Assembly (NCBI GenBank): GCA_009746045.1
Contig: RPFO01002162.1
Location: 1-64,000, forward strand
Reading direction: 5' to 3'
DNA from: Mesostigma viride
Taxonomy: Eukaryota; Streptophyta; Mesostigmatophyceae; Mesostigmatales; Mesostigmataceae
Length of the DNA: 64,000 nt
Each line of letters opens with the position of its first letter. The first letter of the stretch is position 1. A program made the translations under genes and the position numbers. Positions 29,098 through 38,358 of this stretch are shown piece by piece. The notes beneath the pieces were generated by a model. The model saw only the letters and a list, made by a program, of their open reading frames with translations, did no database searches and was not told where the DNA came from.

Positions 29098-29208
29098 GTT
29101 GTTCTCACAGCAACAGGACTCCGGTAATGGCGCCTCGTGGGTTATGGATGGCAAGGCGGTCGCCGGCTATGGGCATGGCGACGAGGAGGATGAGGTAGAG
29201 GGGGAAGA

Positions 29209-30007
29209 GTGGACCGGGCGGTCGACCGAGGCGGTCTCCCGGCCCTCCGTTCCTCGTGCCTAGTGTCCCTGCCTACACGGATAGAGGTAGATGTAGGACA
29301 GGTAGATAGGGTAGCGCAAGTCAATAACGTCGGGCAGATAGACAGCTTCGATAAGGACACCCCGTTGGTAGCGAATACCAGCGCGGGCGCAGAATCAGTC
29401 GTTACAGTAGATAGTCGCTCCCCGCTTGTAGCGAATACAAGCCTGGATGCATCCTTGGGCGAGACTTCTGCCCCAAGCACGCAGCCGGCCACGGGTAGCG
29501 CAGCGAGCTCCGACCAGCCTACGCGCGCAACTCCGGCTTGTACCCGCAACTTGCTCCTTTTTAGGGGAGGTCTGGCTGTACCGGGATCAGCATTAGACCC
29601 CTACCTCAAGGACAAGACCGTCATGGACGTGCAGTTCATGGTGGACACGGGTGCGTCTACGTCGTTCATCAACGAGGCATTGGCGCGTCGCGTAGGATAC
29701 GACATCCGGCCACATGCGACAGTGGTGAATGTGACCTATTCAGATGGTCGCAAGAGCCCCTCGCCCAGGTGGCCGGGTTGATATCAAGGCTGTGATTCAA
29801 GGCATCCCTGTGGAGCTCACAGCCACGGTCGCACCGCTGGGAGCTGCGGACATCATCATCGGCATCGACTGGTTGGACGCGCAGGATGTGGACATTAGCA
29901 TTCGACGTCGCGTGGTGTGGTTCCCTGACGGTTCCTTTTGGAGTCCTGTCAGCGAATATGCAGGGCTAATAGGGTTAATACCAAGTGCAGGGCCCCGACG
30001 TGCATAA
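29209..30007 (+). pseudogene. Element D aspartic protease (frame-broken)
   Basis: LLLFRGGLAVPGSALDPYL, then QFMVDTGASTSFI with the canonical D-T-G-A, then after a frame change near 29745-29780 the second half with IIIGIDWLDAQD. It parallels the E protease (VDSGAASSF, VLLGLDWHQD). It processes Gag-Pol when intact. Confidence 0.8.
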
Positions 30008-30824
30008 CATCACGCACGAGCGGGAAGTCACCCAGCCCCGCAACGCTTCGCAGATCCTCTTGAGCCTCAAGTCACTGGAGAGTAAGTTGCGTCGAGGCAA
30101 GGAGTACTACATGTACCGTCTGGACCTCTCCAACATAGAGGTTCTCCTTAATGAGATCGGCGTGGGGTTTACACCCGAGGAGACGGAGCGTTATAACGCG
30201 GTTCTAGCGCGACGGGAGAAGCTCTTTGACGAAAGCAAGCAGGAGTTTCCCCCGCACCGCTCAGTCAGTGCTCCACCGCATCCAGGTAAAGGAGGGCTAC
30301 GGTCCCACGTCTTCCCCCATGTACCGCATGGGTCCAGTTGAGCTGGTGGAGCTGAAGAAGATCTTGATGGCGCTCTTGGAGCGGGGTCTCATCGAGCCTA
30401 GCAACAGCCCCTTCTCGGCTGGTGTGCTACTGGTCCCTAAGCCTGGGGGCAAGTGGCGGCTCGTCACGGACTACCGGAAGCTCAATGCTATCACGGTAAA
30501 GTCCAAGTACCCCCTTCCGCGCATCGACGATATCTTCAACCGCGTCCAAGGAGCCACGTGCTTCACAGTCCTAGACTGCGCGGATGGCTTCTGGCAGCTT
30601 CGCATCGCCCCGGAGGATTGTCACAAGACGGCGTTCAACACGCCCTTTGGGCATTACCAGTTTCGGGTGGCCGCGATGGGTTTGTGCAATTCCCCCGCGA
30701 GCTTCCAGATGCTCATGAACGACATCCTCCGCCCTGTCATGGGAACCGCGCATCTTCCGCAGGTTTCCCGTGACCTCAAGGACCCCAACAGGGGCGTGAA
30801 GCCCCCGTGGTCCTACAAGCGCAC
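29985..30824 (+). pseudogene. Element D reverse transcriptase, truncated
   Basis: Two frames: 29985-30341 (linker, ending GVGFTPEETERYN and beyond) and 30226-30824 with LIEPSNSPFSAGVLLVPKP, RLVTDYRKLN, FTVLDCADGFWQ (first catalytic Asp) and FGHYQFRVAAMGLCNSP. It ends just before the YLDD segment, where element E's LTR starts; the last codons before the stop at 30850 belong to E. Confidence 0.85.
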
Positions 30825-31396
30825 TGTTACGTCGCGTAACAATTCGTTGTAGTTACGGACGTAAATTAGGTCCTTTGCCTCGGTTGTCCCTAGGTTTACG
30901 TTTAGGCTCCTACCGGGACATTATTGTCCTCGTAACAGTACTGTGGTACATTGGGTGCCGTTGGGCGCCGCGCCGCGTACTTTACTAGTGGTCCTGATCC
31001 TGTGGTAGAATGTAGTGGACCAGCGTGCATCAGTAGATTTAGTGGACCAGCGTGCACCTGTAGGCGAGGGCCATGTCGGCCCGAGCGTGTTGGACCGTTG
31101 GTGACCATTTATGCGCGTTCTACCCCTTGTGTGTGCACTCGGCGTGTGTTAAATGAATTAACACATATTAGCTTGGGTCACGGCAGTGTAGTTGTGTTTC
31201 CTTCCTCTTTTCCTGGAGTAAACGGGTTTGACTAAATGGCCTATGGCATATTACAGTAGTACATATGTAAATGCATTGAGATCTGGTTCGTCTCGGTCGT
31301 CTTTCGCTAGGGGTGCAAATAGAAGTGGCCTTACTAGTCTAGGTAGTATTAGGACAAGTAGAGGTAGAGGTGGCGGCCGAGGCTTGCGGCGTAACA
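30825..31396 (+). repeat. Element E 5' LTR
   Basis: 572 bp, TGTTACGTCGCGTAACA at the start is itself a palindrome-like inverted repeat; ends CGTAACA at 31396. Confidence 0.9.
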
Positions 31397-31397
31397 A

Positions 31398-31412
31398 TGG
31401 ACTCGGAGGTAG
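31398..31412 (+). promoter_or_regulatory. Element E primer-binding site
   Basis: TGGACTCGGAGGTAG, one base after the LTR end, matching the site of element D at 14471. Typical tRNA-CCA complement. Confidence 0.7.
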
Positions 31413-31924
31413 TTTAGATAGAGAGCGAGACGACGATCCTTTGCAACATACGTCATTGAATCAACCCTTCCGCGGCTGGGAAAAAGAAGACGACACCTAC
31501 TTGACAGGTAATGGGCGGGTCGCCGTCAAGCTAGGGGGATAGTGCTGCCTGATTCAGGACACGCCCTGCCTAGAAGTTAGACCTGCTCGAAGCGGAAAAT
31601 CCTTTCGTAGATAGCTCCTTTTCCTCGTCTTGTTTTCCTTAGAAAGATGGTTTACTGCCGTAGACAGTTGCTGGTTTTGGTTCGACGATAGAGAGACGGC
31701 TAGCGTCTCGTAGATTACCCTTTTTCTGCATCGTGCCTGCTTCGTATTTAGACGACCCATCGCCGGACGCAGAATTCTTGAAACCGGATACTTACGACCA
31801 CCTGGCGCTGGAAACATCGCCCCTACGTGCGTCGTCAATCTGGTTCGGTTTCAGACACCCGAGATAAGTCGCCTTCTCCTCGTTCTCCTCATTTGACTGC
31901 TCAAGACCTACCAGGTGCGTTACC

Positions 31925-32317
31925 ATGAGCCAACGGCGATCTTTTACTGCTCCTTCCCATTCTTCTAGCGATAATAGTCTAGCTAAATATTACGTAGTGA
32001 TTACGCCTCAATGGTCCTCCATTTTCCTTTCTTGGTCCGACGCTAGGAAGATCGTTCAGAATCGTGTTTACAACGTAATTAGGTATAAGAAATTTATGTC
32101 CTTTGAAGAAGCTCAGCAGTTCCTTATAGATCATAGCCAAACAGATTTAGGCCTGCATGTACGCCCTATTCCTCATGGTCGCCCTCCAGTAGAAGCTCTA
32201 GTCTTTGCTACCCCTCCTTCTTCTCCCCCTAAACGGGCTGCATCTGCATCTGCTTCAGATACTCCTCTCACTTTGGAGTTTGGTTCCCTATCCATTACTG
32301 TTGTTAAAAAGGATTGA
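31925..32317 (+). CDS. Element E ORF1: RNase H1 N-terminal / viroplasmin-like domain protein
   Basis: 130 residues from ATG 31925. Residues about 22-67 match the hybrid-binding domain: YYVV, SIFLSW with W37, D39-A40-R41, Y54-K-K-F57, E62-A63-x2-F66. C-terminal GLHVRPIPHGRPP and EFGSLSITV parallel ORF1 of element D, so the protein is conserved between diverged elements and so probably selected. About 90 nt before gag. No catalytic RNase H residues in this ORF; the element has a separate RNase H in Pol. Confidence 0.78.
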   Translation: MSQRRSFTAPSHSSSDNSLAKYYVVITPQWSSIFLSWSDARKIVQNRVYNVIRYKKFMSFEEAQQFLIDHSQTDLGLHVRPIPHGRPPVEALVFATPPSSPPKRAASASASDTPLTLEFGSLSITVVKKD

Positions 32318-32408
32318 TTTTAATTTTGTTCTTGCTGCAGACCTTCAAGGTTTTTCCTTTTTCTTTTGTTGCTTTCTTCTAGCTTTCTATTCCTTTACAT
32401 AATTAAAG

Positions 32409-32447
32409 ATGGATCCAGTGGGTGGAGATATGTCGCCTATACCTACC

Positions 32448-32482
<35 letters not shown>

Positions 32483-34160
32483 TAACAATAACAATACTCG
32501 TGGTAACCGACGGGACTCCTTGGAAACGGTACACCATCTTACCCCTCAAGGTATTCTGCGTACCTCACCTCCTTCTCCTGTTGCTGGTGGTCGCCGTCGT
32601 CCCTCAATTACCCCACCTACCTATGAACAACGTATTTCACAAGTCAGATTTAGTGATGACCCTTCTTTTGCTGTGAACCAGGCCCCTGCCCCTTCTGCAA
32701 CCTTGGCTCGCCCCTCCAGCAGGTCCTCACTCACTAACAATGTTTCTAGGCCTCCTTCCCACCCTGTGCCTTCAATGCCTGCCATTAACACGGGTCGTGC
32801 CTCTGCCCCTGTCGGCCCTTCTGGGCGCCCTAGTGCAGTTCCCTTTTACCCACCTGCTTCCTGGTCCTACCCTGAGACGGCCTATGAGGCTGCCCAGGTC
32901 CCTACCCGTGTGGCTGATTTAGAAGTTAATAATGATTTCAGTACCATGCCCCTGGATGATAGGAATTATGATCATTTTGCCTACTCCTCTCTTCGTGAGC
33001 AATACACTGTTCCCTTCTCCTATGGGCACCATCCCGAAACGGTGGCTCCCTCTAGACCCCTACCCAAGACTTTTCCTATCCCTTCCTTCTATCCCGCTTA
33101 TGTAGCAGTGGAAGATAGTGGCCCTATGGGAAAAACTGATTCTTCTAATCCCCCTAAGCCTCCTGCTCTTCCCCTCTTTGCCAACCTTCCTAAGCTGGAT
33201 GTCAAGTCTACCCCTCAACAGTTTTTCACCTTCATTATGTTGCTCACCCAGAACACAGAGTCCTGGCAGAACCACAATAGGTGGCGCCTCTCTGATGCTG
33301 TACTAGTTCCTCATTATCTTACTACCTGCATTACTCCTGAGCTTGCTAACCTCATCCAGTGTGAGTCTCTTGCCTCTCATGCCTACCCAAACTCTGTAGC
33401 AGAATTGTTCAAGCGTTTAGAGAACCATTTAGTCCCTCCCGATGCAGATTGGCAGGATAGATTATCCTTTGGTACCTTGCAGCAGGGTACCAAGTCCTTC
33501 AAAGAATATATGAAAGAGTTTGATGCCCAGATGGTACGAATTAGGGATTTGTCGGGCGCAGAAGTACGTGCCCGCTTCCTTCAGGGCCTCAGTAGACCCT
33601 TATTACGTGAAGTCAAGCGCCAGTTCTCTGCCTACCGTTTTACTGATCTGCCCCTCAAGCATGTGCGCCAGCATCTCTTGCGTGTAGCAGATTTCTTCAC
33701 CACCCCTTCTCTTCCTACCCGTTCCCGTATTAATAATATTATCCTTACCCCTGAGGAGGAGAACTCCTATGTAGAAGAATTAGATATCTGTGTTACTGAC
33801 CTTTCAGCCCTTGATGTCTCTCATATCACATGCTATCATTGTAAGGAAGTAGGTCATCTTAAACGTGAGTGCCCCAAGTTCCTTTCGGGTGCTCCCCCTC
33901 ATCCCGACGCTCGCCCTCCTCGTACCCCTCAGCGTGCTCCTATTCGTCCCACTTCAGGACGCATTCCTTCAGCTACCCCTAGTAGGCTGAATGCTGTGCA
34001 GACAGGATCCCCAGGGTTCCCCTATGATAATCAGGCTCCCGCACCCTCTTCAATCCCTCGTGACCCTCCAGCAGTGGCTTTTCCGCCAGGGTCTTCTTCG
34101 GGGTTAGTTCCTATGGATTTGGGGGGGAGGGGGAACAGTAGGCCTGTCAGCCGGGGGTAA
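32409..34160 (+). CDS. Element E gag
   Basis: 583 residues from ATG 32409. An AAT/AAC microsatellite (about 32449-32494) encodes a run of 16 Asn near residue 15. A Pro/Ser-rich N-terminal half follows, then a capsid-like region (PKLDVKSTPQQFFTFIML; LIQCESLASHAYP; FKEYMKEFDAQM) and zinc knuckle CYHCKEVGHLKREC. Ends shortly after a G7-A-G5 tract (34121-34133) that lies in the overlap with the protease frame. Confidence 0.88.
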
Positions 34161-34935
34161 CCTGGACAGGTCCTTAGATAGTACCCCAGATAATAATTTT
34201 TGCTTGCCTGTTTTTATAACCTCTGTAGGAGCTGAATCATCCCTACCACTACGTGTGCGTCCTCTTATGTTCTTGAATGGTGGCTTAACCGTCCCTCATA
34301 CTGTTGTAGACCCCTTCCTGCATGCTGATGAACTCTTGAATGTCTCTGTGTTAGTGGATAGCGGTGCGGCTAGCTCCTTTGTGAGCGAGGCCCTAGTAGT
34401 TAGGCGTTTAGGACTAGTCCCTACCCCTCACACAAAAACTGTCACTGTCCATTATGCTGACGGTCGCACCAGTCATTCCCCGGGTACGGTGTCCCTTCCC
34501 CTGGTCATACAAGGACGTACGGTCAACCTGACGGCCACTATAGGCCCTATCACTACAGCTGATGTATTACTAGGATTAGATTGGCACCAGGATAATAAAA
34601 TTACTATTAATTATGATACTATGGTCATTTGGTTTCCAGATAGTTCTTACTGGGTACCAGAACGTCATTATAGATTAGAAAATTTATCCTTGGTAGATAT
34701 TACTCCTCCTATACCTGTTGATCCTCCTGTGAGACCTATACCTGAAGTATTAATGTCCAATGACGAATTGCGATCTGAACTAAAGGAATATGGATACCTA
34801 TTATGTATGTTCCTTCAGTTAGAAGTACAAGAGATACCTATCCCTAATAATAGTGTGGATATAGATGTAAACACAGTGGATACAATAGGAGTGGGATTTA
34901 CTGAAAATGAAATAGTAAGATACAATTGGCTGTGA
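34108..34935 (+). CDS. Element E aspartic protease
   Basis: Open in the +1 frame relative to gag from 34108, overlapping gag by about 50 nt, with no clear ATG. Catalytic D-S-G-A from 34357 (VLVDSGAASSF), second half VLLGLDWHQD. Cleaves Gag-Pol. Ends VRYNWL at 34935; RT resumes in the -1 frame at about 34926 (AVIDSSKVFEE), matching the ERYNAVL linker in D, so a single-base change or frameshift lies there. Confidence 0.85.
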   Translation, partial: FLWIWGGGGTVGLSAGGNLDRSLDSTPDNNFCLPVFITSVGAESSLPLRVRPLMFLNGGLTVPHTVVDPFLHADELLNVSVLVDSGAASSFVSEALVVRRLGLVPTPHTKTVTVHYADGRTSHSPGTVSLPLVIQGRTVNLTATIGPITTADVLLGLDWHQDNKITINYDTMVIWFPDSSYWVPERHYRLENLSLVDITPPIPVDPPVRPIPEVLMSNDELRSELKEYGYLLCMFLQLEVQEIPIPNNSVDIDVNTVDTIGVGFTENEIVRYNWL

Positions 34936-36770
34936 TAGATTCCTCAAAAGTATTTGAAGAAAAGACTCCTTCTTATCCTCCTCCTCGTTCTGTTTTACAC
35001 CGTGTAGTTATCAAGGACGGTGCAGTTCCTACGCACTCTCCGATGTATAGAATGGGCCCTACCGAATTAAAGGAACTAAAACAGATTTTAGTATCACTAT
35101 TAGAAGCAGGATTGATAGAGCCTAGTAACTCCCCCTACTCCGCTGGTGTCTTGTTAGTTCCTAAGCCAAATGGCAAGTTTCGCCTAGTTACTGATTATAG
35201 GAAGTTAAACGATATTACTGTGAAGTCTAAATACCCTCTACCTCGTATTGATGATATATTTAATAAGGTTAAAGGTTCTACCTGTTTCACAGTACTAGAT
35301 TGTGCGGATGGTTTTTGGCAACTACGTATAGCTCCTGAGGATTGCCACAAAACCGCCTTTGCAACTCCTTTTGGGCATTACCAGTTTAGAGTAGCGGCTA
35401 TGGGACTCTGTAACTCTCCTGCCTCTTTCCAAATGTTAATGAATGAAGTGCTTAGACCTGTTATGGGAAATTCCCATCTCCCTCAAGTGTCCTCTGATTT
35501 AAAGGATCCTTCCTTCTCCTCTGTTTCTTTATCTGAGCATGACCGTTCTTGTGCTCAAGCTTACTTAGATGATATCCTTATTTATTCTCCTGATTTTGAA
35601 ACGCACCTACGTGATTTGAAGAAAGTACTAGAAATCATGGCTGAAAATTCTTTATGGGCGCGCCGTGCTAAGGTTCGCTCTGGTAGAAGTGTCCCATTCT
35701 TAGGGCACGTTCTGTCAGATGCCGGGGTTGCTACCGACCCTGACAAGACTAAGTCAATTCAGGAATGGCCTACCCCTACCGACGTTAAAGGTGTACGTAG
35801 CTTTCTAGGAATTGCTTCTTACTATAGGCGTTTTATCCCGCGTTTCGCAACTATAGCAGCCCCTATTCATCATCTATTAAAGAAGGATATCCCCTTTGTT
35901 TGGAGTAGTGAATGTCAGTCGGCTTTTCAGTGTCTAAAATCCCTACTCCTCTCCCCTCCCGTACTCATCCTACCGGATACTACTAAACCCTTTGTTGTAG
36001 CTACAGATGCTAGCAAGGTAGCTATAGGGGGCGTCCTTCTCCAGGATCAGGGTCAGGGCTTACAGCCAATCGAGTATATCTCTAGGACAATGCTTCCTGC
36101 GGAGCGTAACTATCCCGTACACCAGCAGGAACTATTAGCTGTGGTGTATTGTTGCCACGCGTGGCAGCACTTTCTTAAAGGAGCCCAATTTGATGTTTGT
36201 CTGAATGAACCCTGTGAGATTGATCCTTATAGATTGGTTATCCAGACAGATCACCGTCCTCTTACCCATCTTCTCTCACAACCCAACCTTACCCCTCGTC
36301 AAGCGCGCTGGATGGAGTTTTTAGCACAGTTTTCCCCCTTTAAACTTCAGTGTGTTAAGGGTGTAGACAACATAGTACCAGATGCACTCTCCCGTCGTGC
36401 AGACTACTCCTTTTTCGAGGACCTTGATGTTCTCAATACTACTCTAGTTCCTACTACTATGGGTGTAACCCCGTATGGTGAACTACCTGAGGATGAATCC
36501 TATGCCTACCTCTTTCATACAGCTGTTCGCATGCCTGATCTCCTTTCTCACGTAGGACTCTCTCTCCCGTGTGAGGCCCTTCCTGTGGCCTCGGTGGGGG
36601 GGGAGGGGAAAAATAAAATTTCTGTACCGCTTAGCCATGTAGCAACTAGGTCAGGAAAGTCTTATGAAAACATAGTCCCTCTAGGACCTCCCCTTCTCTT
36701 TGGCAAGGCGGTAGGAGATCTCTTTAAACCTGTTCTGGATACTGACCTCTGTAGCGATGCCTACCTCTGA
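34926..36770 (+). CDS. Element E reverse transcriptase and RNase H
   Basis: 614 codons, Gypsy type. RT: LIEPSNSPYSAGVLLVPKP, RLVTDYRKLN, FTVLDCADGFWQ, FGHYQFRVAAMGLCNSP, YLDD at 35562-35573, then FLGHVLSDAGV and VRSFLGIASYYRRFI. RNase H: VVATDASKVAIGGVL (Asp), HQQELLAVVY (Glu), VIQTDHRPLTHLL (Asp), PDALSRR (Asp). No start ATG; read through from protease. Overlaps the integrase ORF by 14 nt. A G8-A-G4-A5 purine tract lies near its end (36596-36613). Confidence 0.93.
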   Translation: MAVIDSSKVFEEKTPSYPPPRSVLHRVVIKDGAVPTHSPMYRMGPTELKELKQILVSLLEAGLIEPSNSPYSAGVLLVPKPNGKFRLVTDYRKLNDITVKSKYPLPRIDDIFNKVKGSTCFTVLDCADGFWQLRIAPEDCHKTAFATPFGHYQFRVAAMGLCNSPASFQMLMNEVLRPVMGNSHLPQVSSDLKDPSFSSVSLSEHDRSCAQAYLDDILIYSPDFETHLRDLKKVLEIMAENSLWARRAKVRSGRSVPFLGHVLSDAGVATDPDKTKSIQEWPTPTDVKGVRSFLGIASYYRRFIPRFATIAAPIHHLLKKDIPFVWSSECQSAFQCLKSLLLSPPVLILPDTTKPFVVATDASKVAIGGVLLQDQGQGLQPIEYISRTMLPAERNYPVHQQELLAVVYCCHAWQHFLKGAQFDVCLNEPCEIDPYRLVIQTDHRPLTHLLSQPNLTPRQARWMEFLAQFSPFKLQCVKGVDNIVPDALSRRADYSFFEDLDVLNTTLVPTTMGVTPYGELPEDESYAYLFHTAVRMPDLLSHVGLSLPCEALPVASVGGEGKNKISVPLSHVATRSGKSYENIVPLGPPLLFGKAVGDLFKPVLDTDLCSDAYL

Positions 36771-38283
36771 TCTTGAACGACTTATTAGTAGATTTACGGC
36801 CACTGAGCCGGAAGCATTAGCTGCCATTGCTGCCCATCCCCAACAATTAGGCAAGCACCCTTGTAAATTTGTAGGTGGATTTTTATATGTGCAGTTAGCA
36901 GACTCTCCCCCTCAATGGCGCCTGTATGTCCCTCCTATCTGTCGCTCCTCCTTGCTCTTTGAGTTGCATGACTTAGCTGCTCATCAGGGTGGTAAACGGG
37001 TACGGGACCTAGTAGCCCGCTCTTACTACTGGCCTTCCCTTTTAAAGGATGTGGATGAGTATGTTAGAACCTGTCAATCTTGCCAGGAGATGAAACCCAA
37101 CAATGTAGGACAGATAGCAGAGCCTAGGACCTTACCTGATCCCATCATGCCGTGGGACTCCATTATGATGGATTTTGTAGGACCTTTTAGGAAGAATGAT
37201 AGAGGTAACGCCCAGATCCTTGTTTTTGTAGATCGTTTTACTCGTATGTGTCATCTCGTGCCGTGTCCCTTAGAACTCACCGCACGCGATTGCGCACGCC
37301 TATACCTTAATAACGTATATAGATATCATGGTTTGAGTAGGCAGTTTATTAGTGATAAAGATAAGTTATTTACTTCTGATTTCTGGCAGCAGTTCTTCGC
37401 TGCTATCGGTACCAAGGTCACCTTCGGTACTGCCTACCACTCCTCCTCGTCTCATTTAGTAGAACGTTTGAATAGGGTAGTGGAAGAAGCTCTGCGGCAC
37501 TATGTGAATGGCTCTGGGAGTGATTGGGAGGATTATCTATGTCTGGTAGAGTTTTCCCTTAACAACTGCCCTCAGGCTGCGCATGGTTATACACCCTTCT
37601 TCCTAGATACTGGTAGACAACCTCTTACCCCTACCTCTCTCTTAGCTAGTCCTTTAAGGGATAAGGATGATGTGTCCCGGGATACTGTAGAAGGTGTGCA
37701 GGCGTTATTAGATAAGATGAAGAATGCACACGACAACGCTATTGCAGGGTACCATAGTGCGCAGGCCAAGTACCTTGCTAGGTTGCGTGCCTCATTAGAT
37801 AGGAGAGCACCTGAGATAGAAATAGGAGATTTAGTCTTAGTAGAAGGCCCCCGTGTTGGCCGATTCGCTCATAAGTTCGAAGCTGAACTGAAAGTGAAAC
37901 TTAGGCCCGCCTTCCTAGGACCCTTCCGTGTGTTGTCTAGAGTAGGTAATTTCCTGTATGAGATAGATATTCCTACCTCTTGGCAGACCCACTCGCGCAC
38001 CTTTCATAGAAGCCAGCTTAAGCTCTATCATCAGAGCACGTTCGCTGGTAGAGAATTAGCCCCTGCCCCTTTAGAGCATAATCCTGATACTGGCGAGGTA
38101 GAGGACGAGGTAGAGGGTATCGTGGCCCATAGAGATATCAAAAAGGGCCGCGGTACCCAGCGCCAGTATAAGGTGAAGTGGATGTATGCTCGTAGTGAGG
38201 TAGATAAGGTCTGGTATACGGAAAGTGAGCTAGATGGGTGTAGTCGCCTGCTGCAGGAGTATAAAACCCTGCACAAGCTCTAG
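36757..38283 (+). CDS. Element E integrase with C-terminal chromodomain
   Basis: 508 residues from ATG 36757. HHCC zinc domain (HDLAAHQGGKRVRDLV, CQSCQEMK), core with D in SIMMDFVGPF, D in FISDKDKLF, E in VERLNRVVEEA, then the GPFRVL C-terminal fold. The last ~60 residues form a chromodomain (VEGIVAHRDIKKG, YKVKWMY, VWYTESEL), which directs integration to histone-marked chromatin in chromoviruses. The chromodomain places E in that Gypsy branch. Confidence 0.92.
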   Translation: MPTSDLERLISRFTATEPEALAAIAAHPQQLGKHPCKFVGGFLYVQLADSPPQWRLYVPPICRSSLLFELHDLAAHQGGKRVRDLVARSYYWPSLLKDVDEYVRTCQSCQEMKPNNVGQIAEPRTLPDPIMPWDSIMMDFVGPFRKNDRGNAQILVFVDRFTRMCHLVPCPLELTARDCARLYLNNVYRYHGLSRQFISDKDKLFTSDFWQQFFAAIGTKVTFGTAYHSSSSHLVERLNRVVEEALRHYVNGSGSDWEDYLCLVEFSLNNCPQAAHGYTPFFLDTGRQPLTPTSLLASPLRDKDDVSRDTVEGVQALLDKMKNAHDNAIAGYHSAQAKYLARLRASLDRRAPEIEIGDLVLVEGPRVGRFAHKFEAELKVKLRPAFLGPFRVLSRVGNFLYEIDIPTSWQTHSRTFHRSQLKLYHQSTFAGRELAPAPLEHNPDTGEVEDEVEGIVAHRDIKKGRGTQRQYKVKWMYARSEVDKVWYTESELDGCSRLLQEYKTLHKL

Positions 38284-38358
38284 TGTCAGACCTTCTCCTC
38301 TCTTACGTTACGTCTGCTGTCGACGGGTGGTTGGTTGTCCCCTCCCTCCGCAGCCGTC

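Larger units (their letters stand above)
13801..30824 (+). mobile_element. Element D: decayed Gypsy-like LTR retrotransposon, interrupted by C (with B inside)
   Basis: Own sequence is 13801-16811 and 28167-30824. One LTR remains (13801-14469, TGTTACG...CGTAACA), followed by a TGG primer-binding site, a viroplasmin-like ORF1, gag with zinc knuckle, DTGA protease and the first half of RT. RT stops before its YLDD motif where element E's LTR begins; no right half of D is visible beyond E. In-frame stops and frame changes show D is dead. It is closely related to E (shared RT blocks, ORF1 and LTR ends). Confidence 0.88.
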
